Part shown: positions 33,204 through 42,509 of the stretch, one piece after another
Layout: every line of letters begins with the position of its first letter
Position numbering within the stretch: position 1 is the first letter of the stretch
The notes under the pieces: generated by a model
The model's database searches: none
Told to the model about the DNA's origin: nothing
Seen by the model: the letters and a program-made list of their open reading frames with translations, nothing else
DNA from: Lewinellaceae bacterium
Lineage (GTDB): Bacteria; Bacteroidota; Bacteroidia; Chitinophagales; Saprospiraceae
NCBI GenBank assembly: GCA_016716135.1
Contig: JADJWX010000031.1
Location: forward strand, 1 to 45,671
Direction: 5' to 3'
DNA: 45,671 bases
Made by a program: the position numbers and the translations under genes

Positions 33204-36200
33204 TCCGGCGCCAAAACACCCATTGCCTTCCAGTCTTCCCCGGAAAGTTCCGCGTCCGCAGGCTGTATCTGCCGGATCAGCACCGGCATCTCAGGGAAAA
33301 CCACGCCGGCATCGTACAATTCGCGGAAATCTTTGAGCAGCACCTCCCAGGGATTTTGTTTTTGGAGCGGATCGTCCAGGTAATCCTTGTAAAACCGGCG
33401 TGCCGTATCGCGGTCGCCGGGTTGGTTACGCAGCCAGTAGGCATGTGCCAGGTTTGTTTTTATCAGGGCGCGGTATTGGTAGTAATTTACATCGGCTGTG
33501 GATGCAAAATAATTTTCGATTTCCTCCGAAAGTTGGATGACTTTCGAAAAACGGCTCGTGTCGCCCTTGTTGAGCAATAGAAAATAGGCTTGGTTCAGTT
33601 GGGCATTCATCCAGTGATTCTGCCAGGTGTTTTGTTCCTGTGTTATTTCCAGGGCATTTTTAGCCAGTTGGCTGGCTACGCTGCTCCAGAGGCAGGCTGA
33701 GTCCCATTGCATTTGCGCGCCGAACAGATTGGATTTGAGGTAAGCCCAGATGTAATCAGCGCGCGTGGAGTCTATCGTGGAAAGGGTTGCCAACCGGGCC
33801 CGGCGCATTTGATACAGCGCGTCCATCAGGTTGCGGCGTTTGTCGGGCAAGTGGCTGGCAATCTGCTCGATCTGGAACAATGCCTGCCCGAGTTCAGATG
33901 CCGAGCGGATATTGCCGTATTCCAGAAAAGCCTGTATTTCATTGCCTTCAACCAGGTTTTCATGGCCGAAATACATCCGGTGTATACCTTCCGCCTTGTC
34001 GTTTTGTGCGTTTTCGAAGGCCTGCTGCGCAGCGGCGGTATTGCCCTGGAGCAGGTAGGTCATACCCAGTTGGGTCTGCAAATCGCTGGTCAAAAGATCG
34101 CGGTAGCGTTGCGTTTGGATAAGATCGGCTTCCACTAGTTGCAGCAGTTGATCCGCTACCTGCAAGCCTTGCCGGTAGCTGGCAATTGCATTGAGCAGTT
34201 TGTCCCGGCTTTGGTAAATATTGCCCATCACCAGATGGTGCCGGGTAATCTCCGACAGGCGGGTACGTTCGTATTGCGCGGTTTGGAATGGGCCGTTGGC
34301 GCTCAGGTATTCATTGGCCCGCTGATAGTACAGGAGTGCCCGGTCGTTCTGTTGCTCAAATTTTGCCCATTCGGAATAGGCTTTGCCGAGCGCAAGCGAC
34401 ACTACCTCGAGGGTACGCTGGTATGTGACGGGGTCCAGCCGTTGCAGTTGCCGGGTATCGTTTAGTGCCGCTTCGAGCATTTTTACCTGCGTTTGATTGT
34501 TTTTTTGTGTTTGCGCAGCATTTAATTGTTGAAAAATGCGCCAGCGGAGGCGGGTTTTGACATCGAGCAGGGCAAGGGTGTTTTCGACGGAACGGTCCTT
34601 GCAGCGCTGGTTAAACGGCGCAAGTTGGCCAAACAGGCCGCACAGGCAATCCAATTGCTCCGGTTGAAGCAGGTTGTATTCCTGCAATTGCAAGACTTTG
34701 TTGTGCAGGCTGTCGAGCGAATTCCGGTCGAGCAAGCCGTTTTCATTTCCGGACTGCGCCGCTTTTAACGCCCATTCGACATACAAGCCTGCCGCGCTGC
34801 GAATATCGCCGCGCAACAACGCCGTATGCGCTTCTGCACGCACGGCAACAATGGGATTGCCAAAGTCGTGGCGCATGGCATCGGCCAGTTTTTGCGCAGG
34901 GGCAATTTGGTTGCGCAACAACAATTTCCAGTGATAGTCTTCAAACATCGTCAGCAGAATCGGACGCAATACGGCTTGGGTGCTCGGTTCTAATTGGCTG
35001 AACAAACTGGCTGCCCGGTCGCAGGAATGCCCCACACGTTCGATATTGTTGCTGAAAAGGGCTGTTTCCTGGAAATAATCAAAAAAAGACCGAATCAGCG
35101 GAAGGTCGCCGGAAGCAGCCAGCCGGGCGAAATTGTTCGGGTAGTCCAGGGCTTCCTCCAGGTTGTATTCGCGTATCTGGCTGGGCAGGAACGATACCAG
35201 TTTGCGGAAATCCGTTTGCATGGTTGCCCGGATGAGCGACACCTCGAGGTTCCGGATGATCCGTTTATTGCCGGCCAGGTATATTTCCAAACGGCGCCCG
35301 TTGTCGGCAAAACGCAGGTAATTGATCGCCGTGAGTTCAAGCGAGTCGAGGAGCGGTCGTTTGGCCCAGGTGAAACGCGCCTGCCCGGTGGCGACATCCC
35401 AAAAAATAATCGATCCGTCTTCATACCCGGCCACCAGCATGTTGCCGTCCGGGTGAAACTGCATGGTGGAAACCATGTGGGTTCCATTTTGACGAATCCG
35501 GGTTATTTCGTCGAGGAGGTCGTTTCGGCGGAACACGCGAATGTCGATGCCATCGGTGAAGGCAATAAACCCCTGCTTTTCCGCAAAAGCAACTTCGCGG
35601 GTTTCATATTGCTGGAGCCGCACGGAGCGCAGGGCTTCATCCGGTGGCAAGGCGGGGTTCCAGAGTTTGATCACCGTTGGCGCATCACCGGTATTATCGG
35701 GGTTTACCTCATGCAGCACAAGTAATTCGCCGGTCATTTGCACAAATCTTACCTGTTTTACAGCCCCGGCAAATGCCCGGGCAACTTCGATTTGCCCGGT
35801 TGCCAAATTGAGAATGGCGATCGAGTCCTCCGTTTCTGCCGCGTAAACGTAGTACTGCTCGTCCGGGCTGAAATCGCCAACAATCCCGCCATAAATTCCG
35901 CCGGGGGAATTCAGCGTAAACCGCTGCCGGTCAAGCCGGTCGGTGAGCACTACGGAGTTGTGGCCGGTCCGGTAGGCTATCCAGTTTTGTTCTACCAGGA
36001 GACTGGGGAAGAGGTTGTCGGGGGCATCCGGCATGTACTGCAATATGCGGCCGGGCCGGTCGGCATCGACAAGCAGGATGGAATCGTTGCGCCAGATAAA
36101 ATAGGTGGAGCCGTCGGTGCTGGGCAGGATATATTTGTTTGAGCCCAAATTGGTTTGCTCCTCGCTATTGCCCGGCGATAATTCCCATACGACCAGTTTC

Positions 36201-37969
36201 CCGGAGAGGGTGGTTGTTGCCAGCCAGTGGTTGTCGGGCGAAAATTCGGCGCGGCTTAACTGCATATCGGCGTTTTCCTGTGGAATTAATGCGCCGTAGG
36301 TGTACGATTTTTTTTCCGGGTCGAACAGGTGCAACGTATTGCCTTTGTCTTCCAGATTGGCCTGATCGGTGGCGATATACGCTGCATTTGAGCTGAGGGC
36401 TAATAGCCGCCCGTCCAGGTGGGCCGCAGGCATGACCGGTTCAGTTGCGTTTTCCGGAATTTCAAAATAAACGGTGGTATTGTCGTTGGTAAAAATGGCT
36501 TTCCGGGCCAGTGGATCGAGCTGCATATCCGGTGCACGCCGGGAATGAAAGTCGGGTAGCCGGTACCCCAGTAAATACGTTTGCTCATGCCCCCACAGGC
36601 GGCCGACATTGCGCTGCGGGCTGTACACCACAAGGCTGTCGAGGTAGCCCAGCCAGAATGTGCCGTTGCCGCCGGCCATTTGGCGAATGCCGAACTCGAC
36701 CTGAATACCGGTAGGCTCTGGGCTGGCGCGTTGCGCGTAGCCTTTCCGGGTGGCAAAAGCATCGCCTAAATCGAGGGCGTACACCGCCATTTCGCCCGGG
36801 TCGAGGTAAAAAAACGTGCGGCCGTCGGCGCTGAAGCAATACAACGACACCGAGCGCACCGGCAAGCGGAATACTTCCCTGGGGTTGCGCCAGAACAGGT
36901 AGGCATTGGGCGCCAGGAACAGCAACGTGCGGCCGTCGGGCACCGCGTCCATGTACACCATCGTGGTGTCTTCGAGTTGGATGGGCGCCTCCGGTTGGAG
37001 CGACTGGGCGTCCCATTGGAACAGCAGGCGGCGCGAGGGGGCGAACGCGCAAATCCGGGTGTTTTTACCCTTGCCAAGGAAGCGCACGTAGAGGTTGCTG
37101 TCGAGGTTGTCGCCGAGTTGGTAGCAAAAGGGCACCTGCATGCGGTCGTCGGGCAGGCCGGAGTGTACGGAGGGGGTATGGTACACGGCGTTGAACATGG
37201 CCTGGCGGCAGGCGTCGTTGTCTTCCGGGGCGATATACTCGTTGGCAAAATCGGCCAGGCGGAAGGCCAGCGAGCGGTTGAGGTCGCGCAGGAGTATGTT
37301 GGCGTCGTTGGCGCGGTTGGCGGCCAGGGCGTGGCGGGCCTGGCGGACGGCGTCCTGCTCTTTTTGGAGGAGTTCGTTTTGTGCGGCAGTTTTGCAACCG
37401 GCGATGCGGCGGTTGGCTTCCATGCGGTCGGCCTGGTCGGCGTCGGCGCAGTTTTTGGCGGCCCGGTAGAGGGCGGCGGCGTCATCCCAGTAGCCGCCGG
37501 CATAAGCACGGGCGGCTTCCTGGCAGGTGATGTCGAAGCATTCGGGTTGGTCGTATTGTAAAAACTGGCGGCTGGGCTGAAAGCGGCGGCGTACGGTTTC
37601 GGCCCGGCCGGTGGGCAGCCCATAGGTGGGCAGGGGGGCAGATGCGGCGGCGGCTCGCGGCTTCGAGTCGGCAATGGGGCCGGGCTTTTCCGCGCATTGC
37701 GCGATCAGGGATTTGATCTCTTCGGCCCGTTCGGGGATTTTCAATACCTCGGGGCAATTTTGCGCGTCGCGAAACCAGCGCAGCGCCAGGCGGCAGTCGC
37801 CGCGTTTTTGAGCCGCCAGGCCTTCTTCGAGGTTGCGCTGGAAGCAGTCGATTGGTTTTTGCTCGAGGGCGGGGGGGAGGGCTTGCTGGATGTAGTAGGG
37901 TTGTTCGCCTTTTTGGGCGTTGAGCTGGAGTGTGAAGATCAGGAGTACACCGAGTAGTGGGATGCGCAT
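33200..37969 (-). CDS. Giant exported WD40/TPR protein
   Basis: 1589 residues with a signal peptide (ends LQLNAQ). Residues about 40-260 are helical with TPR-like units and paired cysteines (AAQKRGDCRLALRWFRDAQNC, YAGGYWDDAAALYRAAKNC). About 270-920 is a WD40-type beta-propeller region with units such as AEFSPDNHWLATTTLSGKLV and MQFHPDGNMLVAGYEDGSII. The remaining roughly 650 residues are alpha-helical TPR-like (HHLVMGNIYQSRDKLLNAIA, LGMTYLLQGNTAAAQQAFEN). It is likely a periplasmic or surface scaffold. A caspase-like or NTPase domain, found with similar repeats elsewhere, is not seen. It is monocistronic and its stop overlaps that of the convergent TIGR02757 gene. Confidence 0.8.
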   Translation of the reverse strand: MRIPLLGVLLIFTLQLNAQKGEQPYYIQQALPPALEQKPIDCFQRNLEEGLAAQKRGDCRLALRWFRDAQNCPEVLKIPERAEEIKSLIAQCAEKPGPIADSKPRAAAASAPLPTYGLPTGRAETVRRRFQPSRQFLQYDQPECFDITCQEAARAYAGGYWDDAAALYRAAKNCADADQADRMEANRRIAGCKTAAQNELLQKEQDAVRQARHALAANRANDANILLRDLNRSLAFRLADFANEYIAPEDNDACRQAMFNAVYHTPSVHSGLPDDRMQVPFCYQLGDNLDSNLYVRFLGKGKNTRICAFAPSRRLLFQWDAQSLQPEAPIQLEDTTMVYMDAVPDGRTLLFLAPNAYLFWRNPREVFRLPVRSVSLYCFSADGRTFFYLDPGEMAVYALDLGDAFATRKGYAQRASPEPTGIQVEFGIRQMAGGNGTFWLGYLDSLVVYSPQRNVGRLWGHEQTYLLGYRLPDFHSRRAPDMQLDPLARKAIFTNDNTTVYFEIPENATEPVMPAAHLDGRLLALSSNAAYIATDQANLEDKGNTLHLFDPEKKSYTYGALIPQENADMQLSRAEFSPDNHWLATTTLSGKLVVWELSPGNSEEQTNLGSNKYILPSTDGSTYFIWRNDSILLVDADRPGRILQYMPDAPDNLFPSLLVEQNWIAYRTGHNSVVLTDRLDRQRFTLNSPGGIYGGIVGDFSPDEQYYVYAAETEDSIAILNLATGQIEVARAFAGAVKQVRFVQMTGELLVLHEVNPDNTGDAPTVIKLWNPALPPDEALRSVRLQQYETREVAFAEKQGFIAFTDGIDIRVFRRNDLLDEITRIRQNGTHMVSTMQFHPDGNMLVAGYEDGSIIFWDVATGQARFTWAKRPLLDSLELTAINYLRFADNGRRLEIYLAGNKRIIRNLEVSLIRATMQTDFRKLVSFLPSQIREYNLEEALDYPNNFARLAASGDLPLIRSFFDYFQETALFSNNIERVGHSCDRAASLFSQLEPSTQAVLRPILLTMFEDYHWKLLLRNQIAPAQKLADAMRHDFGNPIVAVRAEAHTALLRGDIRSAAGLYVEWALKAAQSGNENGLLDRNSLDSLHNKVLQLQEYNLLQPEQLDCLCGLFGQLAPFNQRCKDRSVENTLALLDVKTRLRWRIFQQLNAAQTQKNNQTQVKMLEAALNDTRQLQRLDPVTYQRTLEVVSLALGKAYSEWAKFEQQNDRALLYYQRANEYLSANGPFQTAQYERTRLSEITRHHLVMGNIYQSRDKLLNAIASYRQGLQVADQLLQLVEADLIQTQRYRDLLTSDLQTQLGMTYLLQGNTAAAQQAFENAQNDKAEGIHRMYFGHENLVEGNEIQAFLEYGNIRSASELGQALFQIEQIASHLPDKRRNLMDALYQMRRARLATLSTIDSTRADYIWAYLKSNLFGAQMQWDSACLWSSVASQLAKNALEITQEQNTWQNHWMNAQLNQAYFLLLNKGDTSRFSKVIQLSEEIENYFASTADVNYYQYRALIKTNLAHAYWLRNQPGDRDTARRFYKDYLDDPLQKQNPWEVLLKDFRELYDAGVVFPEMPVLIRQIQPADAELSGEDWKAMGVLAPD

Positions 37970-38011
37970 GGTGCTGTGTAGTTTTTTACAAAAAACGGAC
38001 TTTTTTGGTAG

Positions 38012-38056
38012 AAGTGTGCAACTCTGCGGGGGCGTTGGAAACGTACGACACTACTT
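38012..38056. repeat. Dispersed AAGTGTGCAA...CGACACTACTT repeat, copy 2
   Basis: A shorter relative of 11541-11607: AAGTGTGCAA, CGGGGGCGTT, AACGT and CGACACTACTT in the same order. It is located just upstream of the giant WD40/TPR gene. Patchy match, low certainty. Confidence 0.35.
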
Positions 38057-38101
38057 ACCTGAAAACGTCACAGGACTACTGTGCCGAAACAAAAGTTTAG
38101 T

Positions 38102-38142
38102 AGGACGTCCCCCGGACCCTGGGGGAATGGGCCGGGACGTCC
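38102..38142. repeat. GGGACGTCC inverted repeat at island boundary
   Basis: GGACGTCCC near 38103 and GGGACGTCC near 38134 form an inverted repeat around a G/C-rich centre (CCCCCGGACCCTGGGGG). It lies where GC-rich chromosomal sequence gives way to AT-rich DNA and may mark a junction or act as a terminator. Confidence 0.4.
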
Positions 38143-38709
38143 CTCTCCCCACCAAGGAGACACCATTGTAGTTTTTTGGTTTCTGATGGGAGGCAACCTT
38201 GGGCTTTTCTTTGTATGGGAGCATGTGTTTTATAATGAAAGAATGGCGAATCAATATACTGCCGCCATGGGCTTTTCATTTACTTTTATAAGTATTTATT
38301 TATTACAGAAAGAATATGATTTCAAACTTAATTTCTGGGACAAGATCGCGATAATATTCTTCCCTTTATTATATGCGATATCTATATATGTTGTTCTATT
38401 TACTAATGACTACTTTACGAAAAAAATACAATTTATATCAAATTCTATTTTATTTTCATCTAATAAACCCACTTAATATTGCATTCATTGGACTACTTCT
38501 CGGGTTGACGAAATTGAAAGACTTAGCAAAACCTTCCAACTTATTTATCTTCACGTACATCGTTCTTTTTTACGCCTATTTTTTTCATTCGAATTGGATG
38601 GGCTTTTGGCTGGGGACGCATATGCAAAGCTTCGATACGGAAATCTCAAAGGAACCCGATGAAGCGGCCGTCAATGACTCAATTAACATATCTGTTTTTT
38701 CATTTATTA

Positions 38710-39814
38710 GACCCGTCGGAAAGTGGTTTGCGAAAAGTAAGCATAGTTTAATTTTGTAGGATGATTCACCTTGATACAAAAACGGTTCAACGGCTTCGGA
38801 CGATGCAACGCATCGAGAAAGACAAGCGTGTTTATATCAAGGTGACGGTATTGCTGATGCTGCATTACGGTTGTACGCCCCAGTTGATTGCCGAAAGTTT
38901 AGGCATCGACGATTCTACCGTATACCGCTACCGTCAGGCTTATGAAGAGTTAGGCTTGGAGGATTATTTGAAGACCTTTTTCGTGGCGTATTCGGGGCAG
39001 TTGACGCCGGAGGAAGAGCAGCAATTAGCGGGTGAACTTCGCCAGCGGCTGTACATCAACAGCAAAGAGGTAGCGGCATATATCGAGTCGGAGTTTGGCG
39101 TTCGGTATTCGCTTTCTGCCGTGGTCAAATTGCTGGGCCGCCTTGGTTTTGTGTATAAAAAGACAAAAGGCGTAGGTGTTAAGGCAGACCGCGAAGCGCA
39201 GGAGCAATTTGTACAAGAATTGAATGAACTGCTCAGCCAAGCCGATGAGGGTCAGGTAGTTTACTTCAACGACGCTGTACATCCGCAGCACAATACTCGC
39301 CCGGATTGGGGCTGGATTTACCGGGGAGAAGATTTTGAAATGCCGGCCAATCCAGGTCGCAAGCGGGTCAATATTAATGGTGCATTGAATGCCCACGAGG
39401 TAACGGATGTGCTGGTTGTTGAATCCGAGCGTGTTAATGCCCAATCCTGTATCAAATTGTGGAAAAAACAACGCCGAAGGCACCCCGGAAAAATCATTAT
39501 CAACATCTGCGATAACGCCCCGTATTACCACTCCAAATACCTCAAAGAATGGTTGGCTGAAAACCCCTGGTGCAAAGTGATTTACTTGCCGCCATACGCC
39601 CCCAATCTGAATCTGATTGAGCGATTATGGAAGTATTTGCGCAAGAAGGTGACTTCATACAATTTCTATGAGCACTTCGCCGAATTTCGCCAAGCCATAC
39701 TCGACTTTTTCAAAAATATCAAAGAACATAAACAAGCGCTGGAGTCACTCCTGACGCTCAACTTTCATATTGTCGGACTATAGTGGTTTTTCGCAAACCA
39801 CTTTCCGACGGGTA
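38710..39814 (+). mobile_element. IS630-family insertion sequence
   Basis: A 1105-bp complete element. Perfect 26-bp terminal inverted repeats start ACCCGTCGGAAAGTGGTTTG (38711-38736) and are complemented at 39788-39813. TA dinucleotides flank it at 38708-38709 and 39815-39816, the expected target duplication for this family. It holds one transposase gene. The termini resemble those of the short modules at 1-18, 1483-1583 and 23737-23836. Confidence 0.92.
38761..39783 (+). CDS. IS630-family DDE transposase
   Basis: A 340-residue full-length transposase in a single frame. An N-terminal helix-turn-helix (LIAESLGIDDSTVYRYRQAY) binds the ends. The DDE_3 catalytic core has first Asp in VYFNDAVHPQH (about 170), second Asp in IINICDNAPYYH (about 250) and Glu in NLNLIERLWKYLRKK (about 287), giving DD35E spacing. 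All catalytic residues are present, so it is potentially active. It lies wholly within the terminal repeats, with the stop 4 bp before the right repeat. Confidence 0.93.
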   Translation: MIHLDTKTVQRLRTMQRIEKDKRVYIKVTVLLMLHYGCTPQLIAESLGIDDSTVYRYRQAYEELGLEDYLKTFFVAYSGQLTPEEEQQLAGELRQRLYINSKEVAAYIESEFGVRYSLSAVVKLLGRLGFVYKKTKGVGVKADREAQEQFVQELNELLSQADEGQVVYFNDAVHPQHNTRPDWGWIYRGEDFEMPANPGRKRVNINGALNAHEVTDVLVVESERVNAQSCIKLWKKQRRRHPGKIIINICDNAPYYHSKYLKEWLAENPWCKVIYLPPYAPNLNLIERLWKYLRKKVTSYNFYEHFAEFRQAILDFFKNIKEHKQALESLLTLNFHIVGL

Positions 39815-40573
39815 TAACCCTGGCTTGGATACCACAACCCTAGAAAGTGGCACATCAGGTAAATTTATTCTTCTTGAAACTTGGTCAGAAAATTGTTTTC
39901 CTATCAGGGCCATGGTGAACTTCTGGCTTCTACGCGACTATAAAATATAAATCTATCACCATGATAAGAATGAAATAAATACTGAATATTTTAATATTTT
40001 ATCATTTGAAAATAATTAAAAGCTTTTTATCCAAAATTTTATATGTCGTTTACCTTTTGGAATCTTGGATAGATGAGAAACTATAAGAATTAGAGGATAA
40101 ACGTACCAATTAAGGAACCCCCAATATTTTGGATGATTAGACTAACAAAAACAAGATGACAGAATTATGAAAACTTCCATTCCTGTTCCCTTGTAAGGGT
40201 CTTTGCCAATATTATTTGTTCGAGATAAATTATAGCAAATCCATAATTCATAACAACAAGAAAATGAATTGCACTATAACTCCAACAAATATCATATATC
40301 TACTTCTTCTGCTTCCGCTATTAATGCTGTTACTTGGGAAACAAAAATTAGAGCATAAGCATTCCTGATAATATTAGGAAAAAGTAAATTAATTTGTCTT
40401 GCTCTAGAATTTTCGATGTTCTTCATCAAGGTGACTTCTAATGTTACAAAAAGAAAACAGTTCTGATGAAGAAATGTTAGGATGTTAATGAAAAAAAGTT
40501 TCAATTATTTCAAATCCTTTGATTAGTAATGATAAAAACTTATCCATTTCTTATTGTGGATTAGGTACAGCGT

Positions 40574-40870
40574 TCATACTTCGTAAATTATTACAGCCAA
40601 AATAAATGCAATAATTTGAAGCCAAATTTTGTCGTTATTTATTCTCCAAGCCTCCTCTTTACTACCTTTTATTGCCCAAAGGATTAGATACATGATAAAT
40701 TTCCCAGATGTAATAGCTGACAAATCTGCCAATCATTCTTCCTGTACTCGGTGCTTGTAAAAGATGAATTCTTTCATTTTGAATATTTTTTGATAATTTT
40801 TTGATTTCGGTGTTGACTGCTTTATTTGGTTTCCCACAACTTTGTACACCTGAAAACGAAAAACCAAAAT
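40574..40870 (-). pseudogene. Possible decayed small membrane-protein gene
   Basis: On the minus strand one frame reads KAVNTEIKKLSKNIQNERIH then LLQAPSTGRMIGRFVSYYIW before a stop at 40662-40664. An overlapping frame continues with KFIMYLILWAIKGSKEEAWR and LQIIAFILAVIIYEV to a stop at 40574-40576. Together they look like the remains of one protein with two membrane segments and a frameshift around 40700-40730. No family is recognised. Confidence 0.35.
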
Positions 40871-41144
40871 CCGCAATGCGCCTTTTACTTCGTCGTTTTC
40901 GGGAATATCGTCTTTACCCAACCTGTTACCACACAACTACACTGTTCTTCCCCCAAAAAACTCCGGAGAAAGGGCAGTGCAAAAATATGCTTATCAAGCC
41001 TGGTCAAGTGCGATTTATTTAGCGTCGACAAACTTAACCCAATTTTACTGCCATGTCAAAATGACGCGCACAAAAATTGCCGGACATTCGGCATTCCGGT
41101 CCATAGGTGCATCGGACAATGCTATAAATTTGCGTGCTCCAAAC

Positions 41145-41358
41145 TAGGGGTGTTAAGAGAAATTTTCAGGAAGGTTGTTTTTGTAAAAACTCAACATTTT
41201 TAGCAATGTTGCGTATTTCCCGCAGAGTAACGCTGAGTTTTACAGAATTCCGCAGAGTTTATATTCCGTTGAAGGAAAATCCTGCGAGTTAACTTTGTGC
41301 TACTCTGCGGAAATACGCTACGTGCCAACCTTAGCCGGAAAACACTTTAACACCCCTA
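41145..41358. repeat. 214-bp TIR element, TAGGGGTGTTAA ends
   Basis: Perfect 12-bp terminal inverted repeats, TAGGGGTGTTAA (41145-41156) and TTAACACCCCTA (41347-41358). Nested inner arms include AAGGTTG near 41172 with CAACCTT near 41327, and GCGTATTTCCCGCAGAG near 41211 with CTCTGCGGAAATACGC near 41303. It is noncoding; its architecture parallels the GAGGnTGTC elements but the sequence does not. Confidence 0.7.
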
Positions 41359-41910
41359 ACTCCACACGTCAAATTTTACATCAAATGATTTCCGCTAATA
41401 AAAACGCCTAATGCCAGGGGCCATCCTTTCTTTCCTGGGTCGTTACCTTCGAATGGGGCAAAGCCATGCATTATCCATTTGGCAGCTTGTCGACCTGTTC
41501 TCTTAGCCATTTCAACAACAGCGAAGCGACCGCCAACAACTCTAATATTGGTTTTTTGCTGGCTTGCTTCGCTGCCTCGTATTGCCTGTTTGCCCGGCAG
41601 TTTTCCAAACGGCTGTTTTGATCGGTGCGGGCATGGTGGGCTGCTCGGTTTTCAAGTCGTTGTCCGGGCTATTGAGCGTCAACCTCAAAATGCTGATTGC
41701 ACCGGTTCTGCCCTTGGGTCGGCAGGTGTTGTGCTCTGAGTAGGTAGGCAGCCGTAGATTGCTTTTTCGCACCACTGGAGGCACAGACGGCACAGAAAAG
41801 CTTATTACATACAACTCCGTTGAACTCTTATGTAGGTAGTCGGGTTCACTGATTACAGCCATCAACTTAAGGCGAATAGATTTGAGATTCAATTGATTAC
41901 ATGATTGCAG

Positions 41911-42026
41911 ATTACATGAATACATGATTGTTGAATAGAGAACATACCGGCAATGTTGAAATACCGCTGCCGCGAAATGTTATTGAGTACACTACAGGTA
42001 CTTCTTCAATCATGTATTCATGTAAT
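41911..42026. repeat. GATTACATGATTG element, copy B
   Basis: A perfect 20-bp inverted repeat, ATTACATGAATACATGATTG (41911-41930) with its complement at 42007-42026, enclosing about 76 bp. Further GATTACATGATTG words extend it to about 41892. The right end, read inward, gives ACATGATTGAAGAAGTAC, as in copies A and C. Confidence 0.72.
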
Positions 42027-42236
42027 CAATTAATCGTCAATTTATTACGACTAAAAATCCCTTAAGTTGAAGGCTATGGGGGCCGGGGGTGGGGTTGACA
42101 CGGCGGAGCCAAATTTGCCAAAAATGCCCCGTTGATTTCAATCCTGTTAAAAGCATTTCAACCAACTTGTGGGTAATCGTGGTTCTTTGGATAGGGCATA
42201 GCCACGTCACCAGAAATACAATTCTGATTATCAACA

Positions 42237-42371
42237 GATTACATGATTGCAGATTGTTACGGGATTAAGGCTTGATTTAAGAAGTGGTTCACCAACCCGG
42301 AATACAGGCGGTAGGGGTATTGATATTTTGAGGGCTTGAATAGGTACGGGTACTTCTTCAATCATGTAATC
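42237..42371. repeat. GATTACATGATTG element, copy C
   Basis: A 13-bp inverted repeat, GATTACATGATTG (42237-42249) with its complement at 42359-42371. The right end read inward gives GATTACATGATTGAAGAAGT, matching copy A's left end exactly. It lies about 210 bp from copy B. Confidence 0.7.
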
Positions 42372-42509
42372 ATAATCAACCAACCTTTAATCAAATACAA
42401 CACCAGCACCCTTAAGTTGATGGCCAGGAAGGGTAATGGATTTAGTTGCCAAGTCTGCCCTTTCCACCAAAGGCATTTCTCCAGAAAATCCCGTACTTGG
42501 CTGGAAACA

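Larger units (their letters stand above)
38186..39950 (+). pseudogene. Membrane-protein gene interrupted by IS630
   Basis: An AT-rich gene, unlike its neighbours. From about 38186 the reading is MGGNLGLFFVWEHVF..., then several hydrophobic helices (IAIIFFPLLYAISIYVVLF, INPLNIAFIGLLLGL, IFTYIVLFYAYFF). One frame change is needed at a run of seven A (38420-38426). At 38709 the IS630 element enters. Joining 38709 to 39817 with a single TA continues SVFSFI into NPGLDTTTLESGTSGKFILL... for 44 codons to a stop at 39948-39950. The tail GKFILLETWSENCFPI recalls the first strand and active-site region of TlpA/thioredoxin folds but lacks a CxxC, so that resemblance is speculative. The true 5' end is uncertain. 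The restored protein would be about 218 residues. Confidence 0.7.
39951..42509. other. AT-rich, gene-poor accessory stretch
   Basis: About 2.5 kb with no convincing intact gene. It contains a possible decayed membrane-protein gene (40574-40870, minus), a 214-bp TIR element (41145-41358), and two GATTACATGATTG elements (41911-42026, 42237-42371). A 70-codon minus-strand frame at 40292-40504 and a 54-codon minus-strand frame near 41390-41550 (VVEMAKRTGRQAAKWIMHGF) are open but match no family known to me. The base composition up to about 41 kb is clearly poorer in GC than the flanking chromosome. Confidence 0.6.

Noticed and set aside
40292..40504. A 70-codon AT-rich minus-strand open frame
   Set aside because: No family match, no start or promoter support; open frames of this size are expected by chance in AT-rich DNA. 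A resemblance to four-helix-bundle intervening-sequence proteins was considered and did not hold.
41479..41739. An 86-codon plus-strand frame in the accessory stretch
   Set aside because: Cysteine-rich composition without domain or signal peptide, and competing open frames on the other strand; not supportable as a gene.
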